Under the pieces are notes generated by a model. That model saw only the letters and a program-made list of their open reading frames with translations. It was not told the origin of the DNA and did no database searches. A DNA stretch of 64,000 nucleotides. It comes from Isoetes taiwanensis. Its lineage: Eukaryota; Streptophyta; Lycopodiopsida; Isoetales; Isoetaceae. This document shows positions 35,040 to 46,279 of this stretch, piece after piece. A program made the translations under genes and the position numbers. The stretch lies in NCBI GenBank assembly GCA_021234155.1, contig JAJEKV010000064.1, positions 3,286,001 through 3,350,000 on the forward strand. The letters run 5' to 3'. Within the stretch, counting starts at the first letter, position 1; every line of letters starts with the position of its first letter.

Positions 35040-35340
35040 TTAATGTTGGCCAATAGAATTTGTATAATCTACAACTTCCAACCTCAAAGTCCATAATGGG
35101 GCATATGCTTCTTCAATGTTCTCCTTATGTTTATCTAGGGGAGGGTGACCTTCCTCCGTTAAAAGACCATTATTGGTGTTTTTGACGCCCGTTATATGCC
35201 ATTTTTTTTTCTCATTTCCGCCTACCACTGAATCTTCATTCGACCAGCTTGTTTCCTTTGTCGGACGCTCCAGAAGCAGCTCCAGAAGTGGAGAACGCGG
35301 CTCCGGGGCGGCTTCGGGCAAGGGACGGTCACCTCAGCCT
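35040..35340. other. Frame conserved between copies A and B, both strands open
   Basis: A 93-94 aa minus-strand frame (ending DYTNSIGQH) and an overlapping plus-strand frame (SSFDQLVSFVGRSRSSSRSG, Ser/Arg/Gly-rich) are kept in copies A (35040-35382) and B (47509-47923) with few changes. I recognise neither. The plus-strand piece lies upstream of the helicase and synthase exons on the same strand and could be an exon. Confidence 0.3.
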
Positions 35341-35554
35341 GTAAAAAACAAGTATTTCGCCTTCCTTCTTTCTTTCTTTTGAGCGATTTTTGAGTTGTTC
35401 CATCTTGATAATCTGGATAGGACATATAATTTAGGATTTCGTAGCAAATTGAGCTGCTCCATCTAGACAATGTATCTGCAATTTAGGCTTTATAGAGCTG
35501 TATATCTGCAATGCATGTATTGAGTGGTGGCACCAATTGTTTTTTTGATTGCAG

Positions 35555-35790
35555 ATAGAAGCTATTGTTCAAATTCTCTTGCTGAGAAGGGATGATCCTA
35601 CAACTAAAGTGTTAGTTTTTTCAACATGGAATGATGTTAGTTTTTTCAACATGGAATGATGTTATAGCAAATAACATCACAGTTGCGAGGATTAAAAGCC
35701 AAAGGTATGCTTTTAAAGCCACAGTAGAAAAGTTTTTGGGCTTTTCTACTGTGTATATTTGCCGAGCTTCTGGGTCAAAGTTCGTTGTGG
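35555..35790 (+). pseudogene. SHPRH-like SNF2 helicase C-terminal fragment, copy A
   Basis: After TTGATTGCAG the frame reads IEAIVQILLLRRDDPTTKVL then VFSTWNDV. This matches the start of the second RecA-like helicase domain of SHPRH-type E3 ligases, SNF2-family proteins that act in replication-fork repair. In copy A a tandem duplication of the TTAGTTTTTTCAACATGGAATGATG block is followed by loss of 25 bp, so the frame is broken. The 12-bp-stem hairpin ACAGTAGAAAAG...CTTTTCTACTGT lies at 35720-35752. No other helicase motifs are present, so only a small fragment was copied. Confidence 0.6.
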
Positions 35791-35892
35791 ACTTGCAGTG
35801 CCAGCTATAAATACCAGTAAGGCAGCATGGTGTAGATGAGGACAAGCTCGTCTTTTTGAAATGTTCATGATCTTTTGCTTGATGTTATACAG

Positions 35893-36017
35893 AATTGGCA
35901 ATTCATTGGCCGGTCCTGCTCGGAGGCCCAGCTATTTGGACAGTGGGGCTTTTAGCGACGTTGATATCTGTTTGCGCTGTTATTGCTACAGACACTGGTG
36001 CTTTTCTTGGAGGAAAG
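35893..36017 (+). pseudogene. CDP-diacylglycerol synthase exon, copy A (membrane segment)
   Basis: Phosphatidate cytidylyltransferase makes CDP-diacylglycerol from phosphatidic acid and CTP; the plant CDS4/5 type acts in plastids. After ATACAG the frame reads WPVLLGGPAIWTVGLLATLI then SVCAVIATDTGAFLGGK and stops at a GTAAGC donor (36018). These are the conserved transmembrane segments and the D-T-x-A-F-x-x-G-K motif of the family. This exon is undamaged in copy A; copy B has the same exon scrambled. Upstream exons for the N-terminal half are absent. Confidence 0.82.
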
Positions 36018-36433
36018 GTAAGCAAGATGGTCTTTGTCGTTATATGAGCTGTTTTTTTGAGGATATTTTTGTTTCTTGATCTCCTGCTTTTTATGTAATA
36101 CTTTATGGTGTGCTGGAACTATTAAATAGTGATTATATTCTCACACTTATTATGGAAGGCGCATTGAATCAATGCCATCTGTGACAAGAGCTCCCTCTTA
36201 ATGTATTTGATGAACACAAGTTAACTAGCATCCGTAAAACATGACAGTTTTAGGTTTCCAAGCAACATCTTACTTGTATGGCCTATTAGAATAAATTTCT
36301 TTGATCAGCGCAATATCTGCATGCCTTTAGTCGAATTCTTTATATGCAATAAAGCTTGTTTGTTTATCTATTATATGTGAGGTTAGTTTATTTCTGGATT
36401 TAAGGTGTGACTTTTTAACAGGTTATTGGTAAG

Positions 36434-36894
36434 ACACATAATATTAATAAACAACACATAATATTAATGCAAACATAAACCATTGCATTCCAACACATTT
36501 AAATTAAATTCCCCCTAAAACCTCCTTTGGTTTGGGTGCATATTCACACGGGGGGTGACTCCGGGCAACGAGAGCTGTTGGATAGGCATATTCACCCCTT
36601 ATTCCTTAATCTACACCGTACGTAAAGTTCCTCGTTTGTGGGGTATGCAAGTACAAAATTTGCTATACTGTATAACAAGATTCACAAAATACTATAAGAT
36701 TTCAAGGAAATACTATATGGTGTTAATTTTGTACGTGCAAAATACAATTATGAGGGCTCATTGTCCCACGTCACCCCCAGGTGTGAATATGCACCCAAAC
36801 CAAAGGGGTTTTAGGGGAATTTAATTTAAATGTGTTTGAATGCAATGGTTTATGTTTGCATTAATATTATGTGTTGTTTATTAATATTATGTGT
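36434..36894. mobile_element. Long-TIR MITE, copy 2 (461 bp), complete
   Basis: Terminal inverted repeats of about 115 bp run from ACACATAATATTAAT to TGGGTGCATATTCACAC. Each arm has an internal duplication of the ACATAATATTAAT segment. The central about 230 bp match the interior of copy 1 (2815-3050). There is no coding capacity. It lies at the left edge of the insertion that splits the synthase exon, and a target duplication is not evident. Confidence 0.85.
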
Positions 36895-38559
36895 TGTTAT
36901 GTTGGGAATTTTTTGGGCCCTTCGGCCCTAATATATGCACAAAAAGAAGCGACATGCAAGAGCAGGATTAAAACAATTTAAAAGTAGAATTAGGAAATCT
37001 TTGAGTAATATATATTTTTTCGTGGTCCCAATACATGGGAATAAGTGTAGTTATCATATGTTATGAAGTTTCGCCAACCTTCAATTGGTGCAAACCTTAT
37101 CACATAATTATGAAATCTATTAATATCATCAGAGTAAGGAATTATATTATGTAATCAAATTCAATCATTCACCAAATTACAAGAAATAAAACTGCAGACC
37201 TAATGATAGCCTTATCAAGTTCTTATTTCATAACTGCCAACCCTAGTGATTTGCACAAAAACCCTTGTAAGCACGATATTCAACATTTTAAGCATTCCAT
37301 CTTATCTACTTCGGGCCTGAAAGTGCAACTTCAAGAACCTTAAAGCCAACTAGTAAGGTGCAGTAGAAATTATGTGATGCCATGGTAAATTAATGACTAT
37401 AGCATCCCGCATAGCACGGTAGGCTGACCTCTATAGCTCTGGCAGCGACTATTTCCTCACATATTCTCGGTGGGATCAATCTCATAGCTTTCATCCTCAC
37501 CATTCACATTCTATGTTGTTTGTCTACAATGGTGATATGCAACAAGCCTTGTCTTGCGGGCGATACGCTAATGAGATAAATACTCATGAAATAAGATCGC
37601 CCGAAAGGTATTGCCACAGTGATGACCCGAGAACATATGGCAAATTGCGCATCACTTATTATCGTATGCAAAATCCTTTCATATCCGCTTCAAGCTGACT
37701 TCAACTAATAAGGATGCATTGTGTTCAGGCGGCCTAATATTGTAGCATAAGAAAACAAATGTTCAATTCCACGACGCCTTGCAAAGGAGCAAGCTCCACG
37801 ACCTGCCAGAGAAGATAAACAACAGGATATGTAAAACAAATACAAGAACACGGTAATATTTTAATTATTCCCGCCATTCGCGAATGCTTACAAGTCTGCT
37901 TTGTTCGCAGTTGACTTGCCATGCAGTGAGCAAGCTCCACGACCTGCAAGAGAAGATAAACACCATGATATGTAAAAGGAATACAAGAACAAACAACAGG
38001 TTTAGTTTAGGGCAGATGGACAAACAAATGGTACAGATCGGGGAGGAGCGACCCACGACTTCAACACGGATTTGCATCCATATTTCGCCCAAGCGTTTAC
38101 GGTTTGCCGTCATGCCATGCTCTGCTGGTGATTGAATGCCATAGGTTAACACCAATGGGCCGGAGCTCTAAATCATGAGGTCGGTGTTGAAGATTTTACC
38201 ATGGCTATTTTGATGAGTCTTACCTAATTCTTTCAATGCTATGAAACAAACAATGGGCCGCCGACGAGAAAAGCTTCGGAAGTCATTATTTGGGCAATCT
38301 TGAATTCTAGCACTATGAAAGATTCACTTGAAGCTGAACCTAGTGGTGCTCTTGTAGCCACTGAAGGAAGTAATTGACCACAACAAGGGCTCGATAATCG
38401 TTGCGAATTGTAACAAATTGGGCCACTTTCGCCCGACATTGCAATGAAGATCCTAGATCGGATGAGGAGTCCAAACGATAGCCTCAAGAATCTCGAGATC
38501 TTCTAGACCTCATCGAAGAAAGCGATGGCAAAATAATAAAAGGAAATCCGAGCATATAT

Positions 38560-38735
38560 AGCGAGGAGGCGTGTCCAAACAAAAGAACCGATGGCAAGAT
38601 CCCTTTTTCCCGCAAAGATCGGAAGAAGGGAGGCCACATTCTTCAAGCAAGCGATGAAGCTGCCATTCCGGCATGGCATCATATTGCTCGCGGCTGTATT
38701 TAGGGTAATGTAGAGGCATTTGGAAAACATAAGGG
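38560..38735 (-). pseudogene. DUF7722-type plant protein fragment
   Basis: The minus strand reads FQMPLHYPKYSREQYDAMPE and WQLHRLLEECGLP, a pattern (Y-x-x-MPEW-L-x-LL-x-x-GLP) found in a small plant family of unknown function. After about 38635 the frame shifts; the other frame continues GKRDLAIGSFVW, the expected next block. Local CAG/CTG depletion suggests some shifts may be sequence errors. Confidence 0.6.
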
Positions 38736-38962
38736 CAAGGATTCTGGCGAACGGCAGAGTAAGGGCAGTGATCTGGAACCGAATTATGAGCAGGAACATG
38801 CGATGGGATTTAACACGGGCATTCTCTTTTTCGTAAGCTTGTCCCGAAACACACATGGTTTATTAGATATTCCCTGTGGCAAAACCAGTTTCTCTATCAG
38901 GTTTGTAAAACCAGTCGAGACGAATGCCCAGAACCAACAACGAAGCAAGCAATTCTTCTTAC

Positions 38963-39037
38963 AGGAAACTGAAGGCCAGCTTTGGTGTTGTGCCACACGG
39001 CCTTCTTGCCTGCGGACTTTCCACGGCCACCCGCCAT
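38963..39037 (-). pseudogene. Histone H2A first exon
   Basis: On the minus strand, ATG at 39037 opens MAGGRGKSAGKKAVWHNTKA then GLQFP, the H2A N-terminal tail and first residues of the histone fold. A GTAAGA donor follows where VGRI should continue, a position used by plant H2A introns. The rest of the histone fold is not found downstream. The pyrimidine/AAACCCTA-rich sequence at 39045-39200 resembles a plant promoter or leader, so a promoter with its first exon may have been captured. Confidence 0.75.
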
Positions 39038-40039
39038 AGCTAACCGACTACACAATTACCCCCTCCAACAAATCTCCTCTTGTGATAGCTATAAGCAATC
39101 TTGATCTCGATATAACCAACAAACTTCTCACAACTCACAAACCTAAATCCCCTTTTAGTTCACGAACCCTAAAATTCCTGAAAAAACCCTAAAATCAACA
39201 CCACAGGATTTGCCCCTTTTTCTAAAATCAACGGCTAACAAAAGGGTGCACTCTAGAAATACTATTTAGTACACCTGGATGAATACGACCACCAAATCAT
39301 ATGAAAACCTTAGAGAAAACAGTATAAAAACAGAAAAAAAACCCCCTGTTATAATGCTACATATTCCATTGTTAGTCCAAAGAAAACTTTGGAGGGTGCT
39401 GCAGTAGGTCTGACTTCATCAGTGGTGGTCACTGTATTACTTGCAAAGTTGTTGCAGTGGCCTTCTTCTCTTATCAGGTATTGATTGGTTATGTTAAATA
39501 GTTGTTTGCTTCAAAATGATACTCAAGGATGGCAAGGTAATTGTTACATTTCTCATGGTCTGACTGTTGGCATATACTTTGTCTAGTGTTGTAATGGCCT
39601 TTAATTTAATGGCATTTCTTTCAAAAGCATTCCTTAGTATCAGTGCCTGCCATCAACTTCAGATGCTCATGGTTGTGCAGTAATTTTTCATGTCGGATAA
39701 TTCTTTGTAACAACTTTTTTGTGGTGTGAAATAGTTTTATAATCCATCTTAGTTCTCTTGTTGTTATACTTGGGTTGTAAGAAGACGAAGTTCCTTCAAG
39801 CAAAATATATGCGATTTGCCCAAGATATCATAATCTTTGTTTGTTGACGATTTCGGAAACAACCAAAACCTTAAAAGTTTAAAGGATTGATTACCATGAC
39901 TTGGAAGGAATTTCTTAGCCCACTATTTTCATAGAACCATGGAACCTTAAGGATTTTATTGATTCATCTTCAATGCGAGACAACTTTAATTAGAATATTT
40001 TTTTGGTAAGTTACAAATTGTCATGGCGTAATTCTTGTG

Positions 40040-40343
40040 TCCTTTGAAGCTTGATGCGGCAAAGAACAATGGGGTTTGGTTTTCATGGCATCACTCTTTG
40101 GCGATTTAAGCGAAGTCTATGATAAAGCGAGACAATTTGGGGTGAAAGACGATGGAAAATTGATCCCGGTCATCGTGATACATCCCACAAAACATTTGAT
40201 ATTGACTAGCATTTGTACAAAGTTTGATAACTTTTTGTTTTCTTTACCACGAGGTGGGATGTTGGACCCGTGTGGATAGCTACATTTTTCTTGGGCTTTG
40301 TTCATTCATTTGTGAAGATAGGCTTACCTCGTTTGGTGTTTAG
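40040..40343 (+). pseudogene. CDP-diacylglycerol synthase C-terminal exons, copy A
   Basis: Contains FMASLFGDL (40084-40110), then SMIKRD-like and GVKD blocks in shifted frames, and GGMLD near 40253. The end corresponds to SFVKIGLPLFGV and a TAG at 40341. These are the conserved C-terminal parts (FGDLTES-IKRD-GVKD and G-HGG-LDR-DS). Indels relative to copy B and the family fall mainly at expected CAG/CTG sites. Confidence 0.75.
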
Positions 40344-40435
40344 TTCATCATTGTACCAAATATGAAATTGATTAGTAGCAAATCATTTTTTCCTAAAATT
40401 CATTATGTTTTATTGGTGCCCGTTTCATTTGACTA

Positions 40436-40663
40436 ATGAAGTTTGCCACCAGCACAATTACAGGTCGTGCACATCATGGAATTCCATTCGCAGAGGAATA
40501 TAGCATAAAGAATAATCAAGTCACAATCGCTATGAAGAAGCTACCTCATCCTTTTGACTCGATCTGGGCTCCAAGTGATGGAAACACATTACCTACTTAT
40601 GAGCACATATTGCCTACTTATTGGCGCTTCATATCTGACGAGAATTCAACCAGGAGCTCTTGA
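40436..40663 (+). other. 75-aa conserved frame past the synthase 3' end, copy A
   Basis: Reads HHGIPFAEEYSIKNNQVTIA, KKLPHPFDSIWAPSDGNTL and PTYEHILPTYWRFISDEN. It is nearly identical in copy B (50017-50243), with no indel for over 200 bp, which is unusual for this segment. I do not recognise the family. It may be an exon of a third captured gene. Confidence 0.35.
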
Positions 40664-40997
40664 ATCAATTACAATTATTACAGCAAGTAATTTATGCATT
40701 CCTTATTGTTCAATCCTTATTGTTTTTTAAGGTTCATTGGATTTCAGCATTTTCCTACAAATATGCCAGACACGAAATATGGTCTAGATCGAGACACGAA
40801 TGGTCACACTGCAACAATCCATTCCAGCTGAAAATAGTTTAGGACGCCTGTTGTACATAAATTTTGGAAGATGGTTTGCTCTTAAAGGTTCCAATGTAGT
40901 CCATTCTACACTCTAGAATGGGGCTCGCATGAAACCAACAAACCGCCCATAGATAGGCTTCTCATTCATCTCAGCAGATTTTCTACAATGGTGGACA

Positions 40998-41187
40998 GTG
41001 GGTAGCCGCACACATGCGAACTACCCACGAAAAATAAAGGGAAAATCCAATTATATCATTTGGACCCCATAAAATACAATGCTAATAGATGTGTGGCTGG
41101 TGTACCTGCCGAAAGCTTATCACCGGGATTAAAAGGCCCCGCCCTTTCGGGTTTTCGAGGAAAAACCCTAGTGATAAGCCTTCGGCA
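40998..41187. repeat. Two short inverted repeats
   Basis: GTGGGTAG/CTACCCAC flank 40998-41028. TGCCGAA-GCTTATCAC at 41107-41123 pairs with GTGATAAGC-TTCGGCA at 41171-41187 around a 47-bp loop. The function is unknown; they may be relics of small foldback elements. Confidence 0.55.
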
Positions 41188-41440
41188 AGGGGCTTGGACA
41201 AACGTAAGGCATAGAAATCGCTCCCAAAAACCCACGCATGGAGAAGTCGAAACAGATGCCGCTCGCCAACCTATACCTGCACATCACCAACACAACAAAA
41301 CGAGATAACACAAACCTCCCAGAGTGGAGGGGCTGATCATGCGTGCCACGCGACAAAAAACAAAAACCTCTTCAAATAGAGGGGCTGGTCACGCGTGCCA
41401 GGCGACAAATACAATAAACAAAGAAGGGGGGGAGGGTGGG

Positions 41441-41996
41441 TTCAAAGAGAATAAGGTACTGCTGAGAGAAGAGGAAGCGCCGATGAGACGTTGATGCAGA
41501 ACCGCGCCTAAAATAGCGAAGCCCCAACCAGAAAGGGCATGCGCCGCATGCATGCATGCAAGACATGCATGCTCGCCCCATTCTAGAATGTCGATCCCAT
41601 GTCTCGGATCGATGGGATTCTAGAATGGGGCTCGCATGAAACCAACAAACCGCCCGAATACCAGAGAACTTCCTTATCAAACTAGAATCGAGGACGAAGG
41701 TCACAGGATGAAAGCTAAAGAAGGGCCAAGGCCGAGAAAGGACATGCCACAGCATAAAAGAAACGCCAAATGGGCCAAACCAAGCAGGAAGAAGCCCCTC
41801 CCCTGCCTGGAAACAATTCAAAGAGAATAAGGTACTCTTGAGAGAAGAGGAAGCGCCGATGAGACGTTGATGCAGAACCGCGCCTAAAATAGTGAAACCC
41901 CAACCAGAAAGGGCATGCGCCGCATGCATGCATGCAAGACATGCATGCTCGCCCCATTCTAGAATGTCGATCCGATGTCTCGGATCGATGGGATTC
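41441..41996. repeat. 180-bp direct repeat pair, 376-bp period
   Basis: 41441-41620 and 41817-41996 match closely from TTCAAAGAGAATAAGG to GATCGATGGGATTC, with a handful of substitutions. The unit includes a GCATGCATGCATGC run and the palindrome CCATTCTAGAATG. A further piece (TAGAATGGGGCTCGCATG...) is shared by 40913-40950 and 41615-41655. Confidence 0.85.
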
Positions 41997-42090
41997 CAAT
42001 GTAGTCCACTGAAGGTCCCATGTGGTCCATTGAGGGTAATCAGTGGTCCATTAAAGGGCACTTTGTGGTCCACTGAAGGGTACGTGTGGT
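41997..42090. repeat. Five tandem about 21-bp units, GTGGTCCAYTGAAGGG-like
   Basis: Units start near 42004, 42025, 42047, 42069 and 42087 and share TGGTCCA followed by TGA or TAAAGGG. GGTCCA/TGGACC motifs recur inside the neighbouring TTAA-flanked element, so the two may be related. Confidence 0.7.
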
Positions 42091-42263
42091 CTATTGGGGT
42101 TGAATTAACCTCCTGACTTAAAACCTTCCTAGCTAACTCCAAATTTATCGAAAACTCTGTTGTGTGGGATCAATTGAAACCTAAGGACTTAAGCTTCAAT
42201 ATGGTATGCTAAAAAGAGGACTTAAAAAAAATTTGCCCATCATAATAAAATATGTTTCCTTAA

Positions 42264-44912
42264 CAATAGAGTTGTCCCTTGATGGACCATAAATGGTTCA
42301 TTTGTACAGTTCGCTTTAAAATTCATATAAAATCAATGACATAAAATTTAGTTAAATCCTTTTCTACATGTTAATATGTGGCAGTTATGTTGCACAGGAA
42401 AAATAGTTAGAAATGCATATACCCCCAAAATTGAAAGTTATGTGTAGGTGAATCAAGGGGGGTCAAGTCCAGTTTGCTTCATGTTTACATAATGTAAAAC
42501 TGTCTCAATAAAAGGATTTTTTTGATTTTTTTCATTATAATGGTATTTTTCTGTATGAGATAAGGATTAATACACAAAAAACCTTGTTCCAATCCGAAGT
42601 CTAGAAAGGAAGATATAGTCAGTCAAACATGACAGGGTCAAAACAATTTTCTGTCTTTTGTGGACCAATAATGGTTCCCAGAAGGCTGTTTCAATTAAAA
42701 TTCTATAACTTTTGCATGAAAATGATTTTTTACTTCAAATTTGGTATATAAGTAGTTGACGAATTGGTCCATGCATAAAAAATATTTGTTGGGCTGTAAT
42801 TTGAAGCTTCAGCTTTAACTTATAATAACACTTTTAAGTAACTTTTAATTGATGTCTATTTTGTTATATTTGAAAGAAATTTATTGAAATAGTATGTCAT
42901 TGAAAAAATAATATATGAATGCTTGTATGGATATGAAACCAATGAAAAAACAAGTAAAGAAAAAGAGCAAAAGGCACGATCATGATAAATCAATAAAGGT
43001 TTCTGTACATAAGACCATTACTGGTCCAAAGGTTCATTTTAAATCAATAACTTCTTTACCTTATTGGATCTCAAACCGAATTTTAGGATATTAGTATTTC
43101 ATGAGATCCTCTATCAATAAAAAATATCTATTGCTAGGTTTGGGCTAAAACTTTTAGTATTAGTTCCAAGTTATCATCAAATATTTTCCATATTTGATCT
43201 CTAGATTTGTGCCTTGAAGATGAACTTCAAACACCATATTTCAAAGCTTCCCAAAGTTAAGATAGCAATGCAAGATGAACCAAGAAAAAAGATGAAAAGA
43301 TATGCCTAAAGAAGATCAAGATATTTGCTATGCCGATGCCAATTATTGGTCCACATGACCTCTCATTTAAAAGTTAAGAACATCATCATCTTAATCAATT
43401 CTTTAGAATATAGTTTATATCACATTATATATGATAACATTAGTTGATTAGGGAGGATTGTCTATCTAAAAGGTGATATCGGAGCACAAAAATTAAGTAG
43501 TTAAGGGCTACTTTGAATGTATGAGAAAGTCCACTTACACCTTTCAAAGATTATCTTATAGACGATGAGAAATCATAATATCATTGTAGGGAACAAAATG
43601 AATAGAGCCAATGCAAATAAATAGAGCAATTTTCTCAATCCAGTTGGTTTAATCCTGGACCTATACATAGTCCATGCTTATTTATATTCAAATCTTGTAT
43701 ATAATATATTATCCTAACATGAAATTTGAGATATATATTGCCAACAAAGGTTCAAATTTACAAAATTTATAGCCTATCATAAAAGTTGATCTACATGTAC
43801 TATGGTCCTACTTAGACTACAACATTTTGGAGCAACCACACATTGTCTAACTTTATAATAGTGGAAAGTAAGTAGGTTTCTTCATTTTTTTTCCTAATAA
43901 GACCACAACAAGGATCTCAATGTCCCTTTTTATCATACATTGCGCCATTTAAAAGGCTTATGGAAGAATTATAGTGCAATAAGTTAATTTTTGAGATGAA
44001 CTAGAAAAAACAGTACTGAGAAAGTCTTTTGATCTATTTATTTATAGTCATGGCTAAACTTCGTGATATTGCCCTCTATTTATCAATAACTATCACTACC
44101 TACATTATTGTTGAGTTTTAGACCTATAAAGGTATAATCAATGCACTTTGGAACCTTTCTTTGTGTTCATCCTGTTATATTAGAGCTCGTTTAGATCTAG
44201 ATAATGCATGGTTATACCCTACTTACACTATATTTATGTTGATAAAGTAAATTCCTACATAGAGTTGATTAGAATGCATCATTTACTATCCTTATGAGAC
44301 TTATGGATGTGATTTATTGAAGCACTTTAACCCATATTTTTATTTTGAATTCTGTACAATAATTTCTTTAGTTAATAACGATACTAATAAAACATATAAA
44401 CATAAAAAAATTCTTTGGACTATAGGTTGCCTAGTTAAGGACTCATTGTCACAAAAATTAAGTCAAAATTTGTAATAATAAGAGAGAAAGAATTCTTGAA
44501 CCTCATGCAACATTTTTAAGCAAAATAGGGTTTGGCGACTTTAATTAAAATCAAATGATAGTGGCAAAACATGGAAACATGCAAATTGATATGTTTTAAC
44601 ATAATACATCAATTAATTTCATATTTAGCAAGGTTTAGACACTTTTATGCTAGAAAATTGAAGAATGCAGTTCTAGAGTGCTGTAAAAACTGCCAAATTC
44701 TTCAAAGTTTGAACAATCATACCAATATAAAGGTGTATCCAATGGTCATGAAATTCTCACAGGTCGTTAAGAATCAAGTGAAGACTCAAATAGTGGTGGT
44801 ATATTTTAAAATTAAAATTTATCTTGTGAGATATATCGGTTTAAGTGGCAGGGGGTATGGTGGACCATTTCTGGTCCATGGACCAGAAATGGTCCCCGGG
44901 ACAACTCTAGTG
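42264..44912. mobile_element. TTAA-flanked TIR element, 2649 bp, non-autonomous
   Basis: The left end CAATAGAGTTGTCCC and right end GGGACAACTCTAGTG are inverted copies with one mismatch in 15, and both are flanked by TTAA (42260-42263 and 44913-44916). TTAA duplication is the hallmark of piggyBac-type elements; a TA or TWA-type element is the alternative. Subterminal TGGACC/GGTCCA motifs recur, and a perfect 34-bp palindrome lies at 44862-44895. I find no transposase; the interior is very AT-rich with only a short, unrecognised frame at 44571-44945. Confidence 0.8.
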
Positions 44913-46279
44913 TTAAGTGGGTGCTTCATGGGCACCCTCCCCTAATGCTGTTGTGGTATGTTTTTTTGGCGTTTCAATATTATGATAGAAAAGCTCCTCC
45001 AAGGGCGTCTGCACATTCTTAGCTGTTAGGAAAGAAGTATCTTTGTCTGTATCATTTAAGAGCTTTGCTACTTTGCTATTAGAAGCCTTCAGATTCACCT
45101 TTTCTGTGGAATGTGCTGGGCTCTTGCATGAAGTTCTGGTTTACTCTTATCCCGTGTTTTGTGTTTTGTGGATGTTTCAAAAATACTTAGGGTTTTTTTT
45201 TCCAAACTTGTAGAATGTGAGGAAGTTATGTGCTTTGTCAAGAATCGACCTAAGTAATAAACTTAATAAATAATACGAACACATGCACGAGGCTGCATAT
45301 CCAGGGCGTCAAAGATGTGCATATCTATTGTTTGTATTTGAACATAGTTGCAGCAAAAATAAATGGTGTTTAGATAACTGTGCATGTTGAGAATTTAGGA
45401 TAGTGGAGTGTTGACGCCACATATATGGTGAGCTGCTTATGCTAAAGGTTTCTGATTCACGCCTGTGCATTATTCAACTATCACTTAATAAAGATGGAGA
45501 ACATGTGATCTATATAGACTATACGAAACAAAGATGGAGAATATATGACCTATTTTAGACAATACGAAACACAGATTTATGGTATGTACAATATTATTTG
45601 TTTCATAGGTCTCACATAATAGAGTGCATTGAATAGAAACTATGCCTACAAAAATTGTGTTTGTATATGACGTTTTTCTCACCAAATGGGCATATTATAA
45701 ATGACAATAAGTAACTACAAGAAATTTATAGAGGAATTGCTTTTTTTTCTTGTTTCTACTCTTATCTAGCAGCAATGCTGATGCTCTATTCTGCCTTTTT
45801 CCATTGGTTTCTACCATCTGGGTTACATAGAAATTTTCAAATAATTTTTGTTTCGACGAAATAGCCCAATTTTTGCAGAGCAATATGTATTGAAGAAAAA
45901 TAGATCAAGCGAAAAGGAGGACATGGGCATTGCCTTGTTCTTCAGATTCATAGCAAGATTTGAAGGGTTTGTGGGCTGACGAGGAATGACCGCCATAGCC
46001 GAGAGGCAACCTTTGAATTGCCTTCTTCCCCGTGGATTGCCGGCGTCAAGGTTGGAATGTCAAAACTTCAGGTAGAATGAAAGGAAAGAACTTCTGAGGC
46101 CAGAAAGATAGCATCCTTGTGATATGGAAGATCGCAATTCCAGACCCCCATTCCAAAACCGTCAAGGTAAGTGGATCGGCATTCCGTCATTTTCTTGATT
46201 CATTCTTCTCAAGAATGACAAATGGGTTCAACAAAAAACTGTAGAATCGGTTAGAAGCTTACCTTGACGTCATTAGAGC

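Larger units (their letters stand above)
36895..39360. other. Remainder of the A-specific insertion, with captured gene pieces
   Basis: This sequence is absent from copy B. It holds the H2A and DUF7722 pieces (below), a roughly 70-bp imperfect direct repeat (37785-37850 and 37925-37995, both with GCAAGCTCCACGACCTGC), and otherwise unassigned DNA. It does not show Helitron ends, so how it arrived next to the MITE is not clear. Confidence 0.6.
36422..39477 (+). pseudogene. CDP-diacylglycerol synthase exon, copy A, split by a 2.9-kb insertion
   Basis: The exon starts after TTTTTAACAG with VIGKT (36422-36436) and resumes at 39363 with SIVSPKKTLEGAAVGLTSSV and VVTVLLAKLLQWPSSLI, ending before GTATTG at 39478. 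The SPKKT-EG block is a signature of this enzyme family. Copy B shows the uninterrupted reading GTAAGACACCTTTATCCATTG at 48913-48933. The insertion removed or changed about five bases of the exon. Confidence 0.85.
24329..40711. repeat. Segmental duplication, copy A (16.4 kb, with four insertions)
   Basis: Homology to 44943-50298 starts at ATGCTGTTGTGGTATG and ends after ACAGCAAGTAATTTATGC...GTTCAATC, in the same order and orientation. The aligned backbone is about 5.2 kb. Copy A is longer because of inserts at 24868-26060, 26228-27615, 29004-34654 and 36437-39360. Copy A also has a 41-bp tandem duplication at about 26068-26150 and a 25-bp deletion in the helicase fragment near 35660. Confidence 0.92.

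Noticed and set aside
36434-39360. Second Helitron in copy A
   Set aside because: The insert has neither TC/CTRR ends in either orientation nor an A|T target when compared with copy B.
41372-42142. 256-aa minus-strand frame
   Set aside because: It is the reading of two 180-bp direct repeats (its two halves are copies of each other) and has no known motif.
44862-44895. Perfect 34-bp palindrome as a regulatory operator
   Set aside because: It lies in the subterminal part of the TTAA element and shares its GGTCCA motif, so a transposon role is likelier than a regulatory site.
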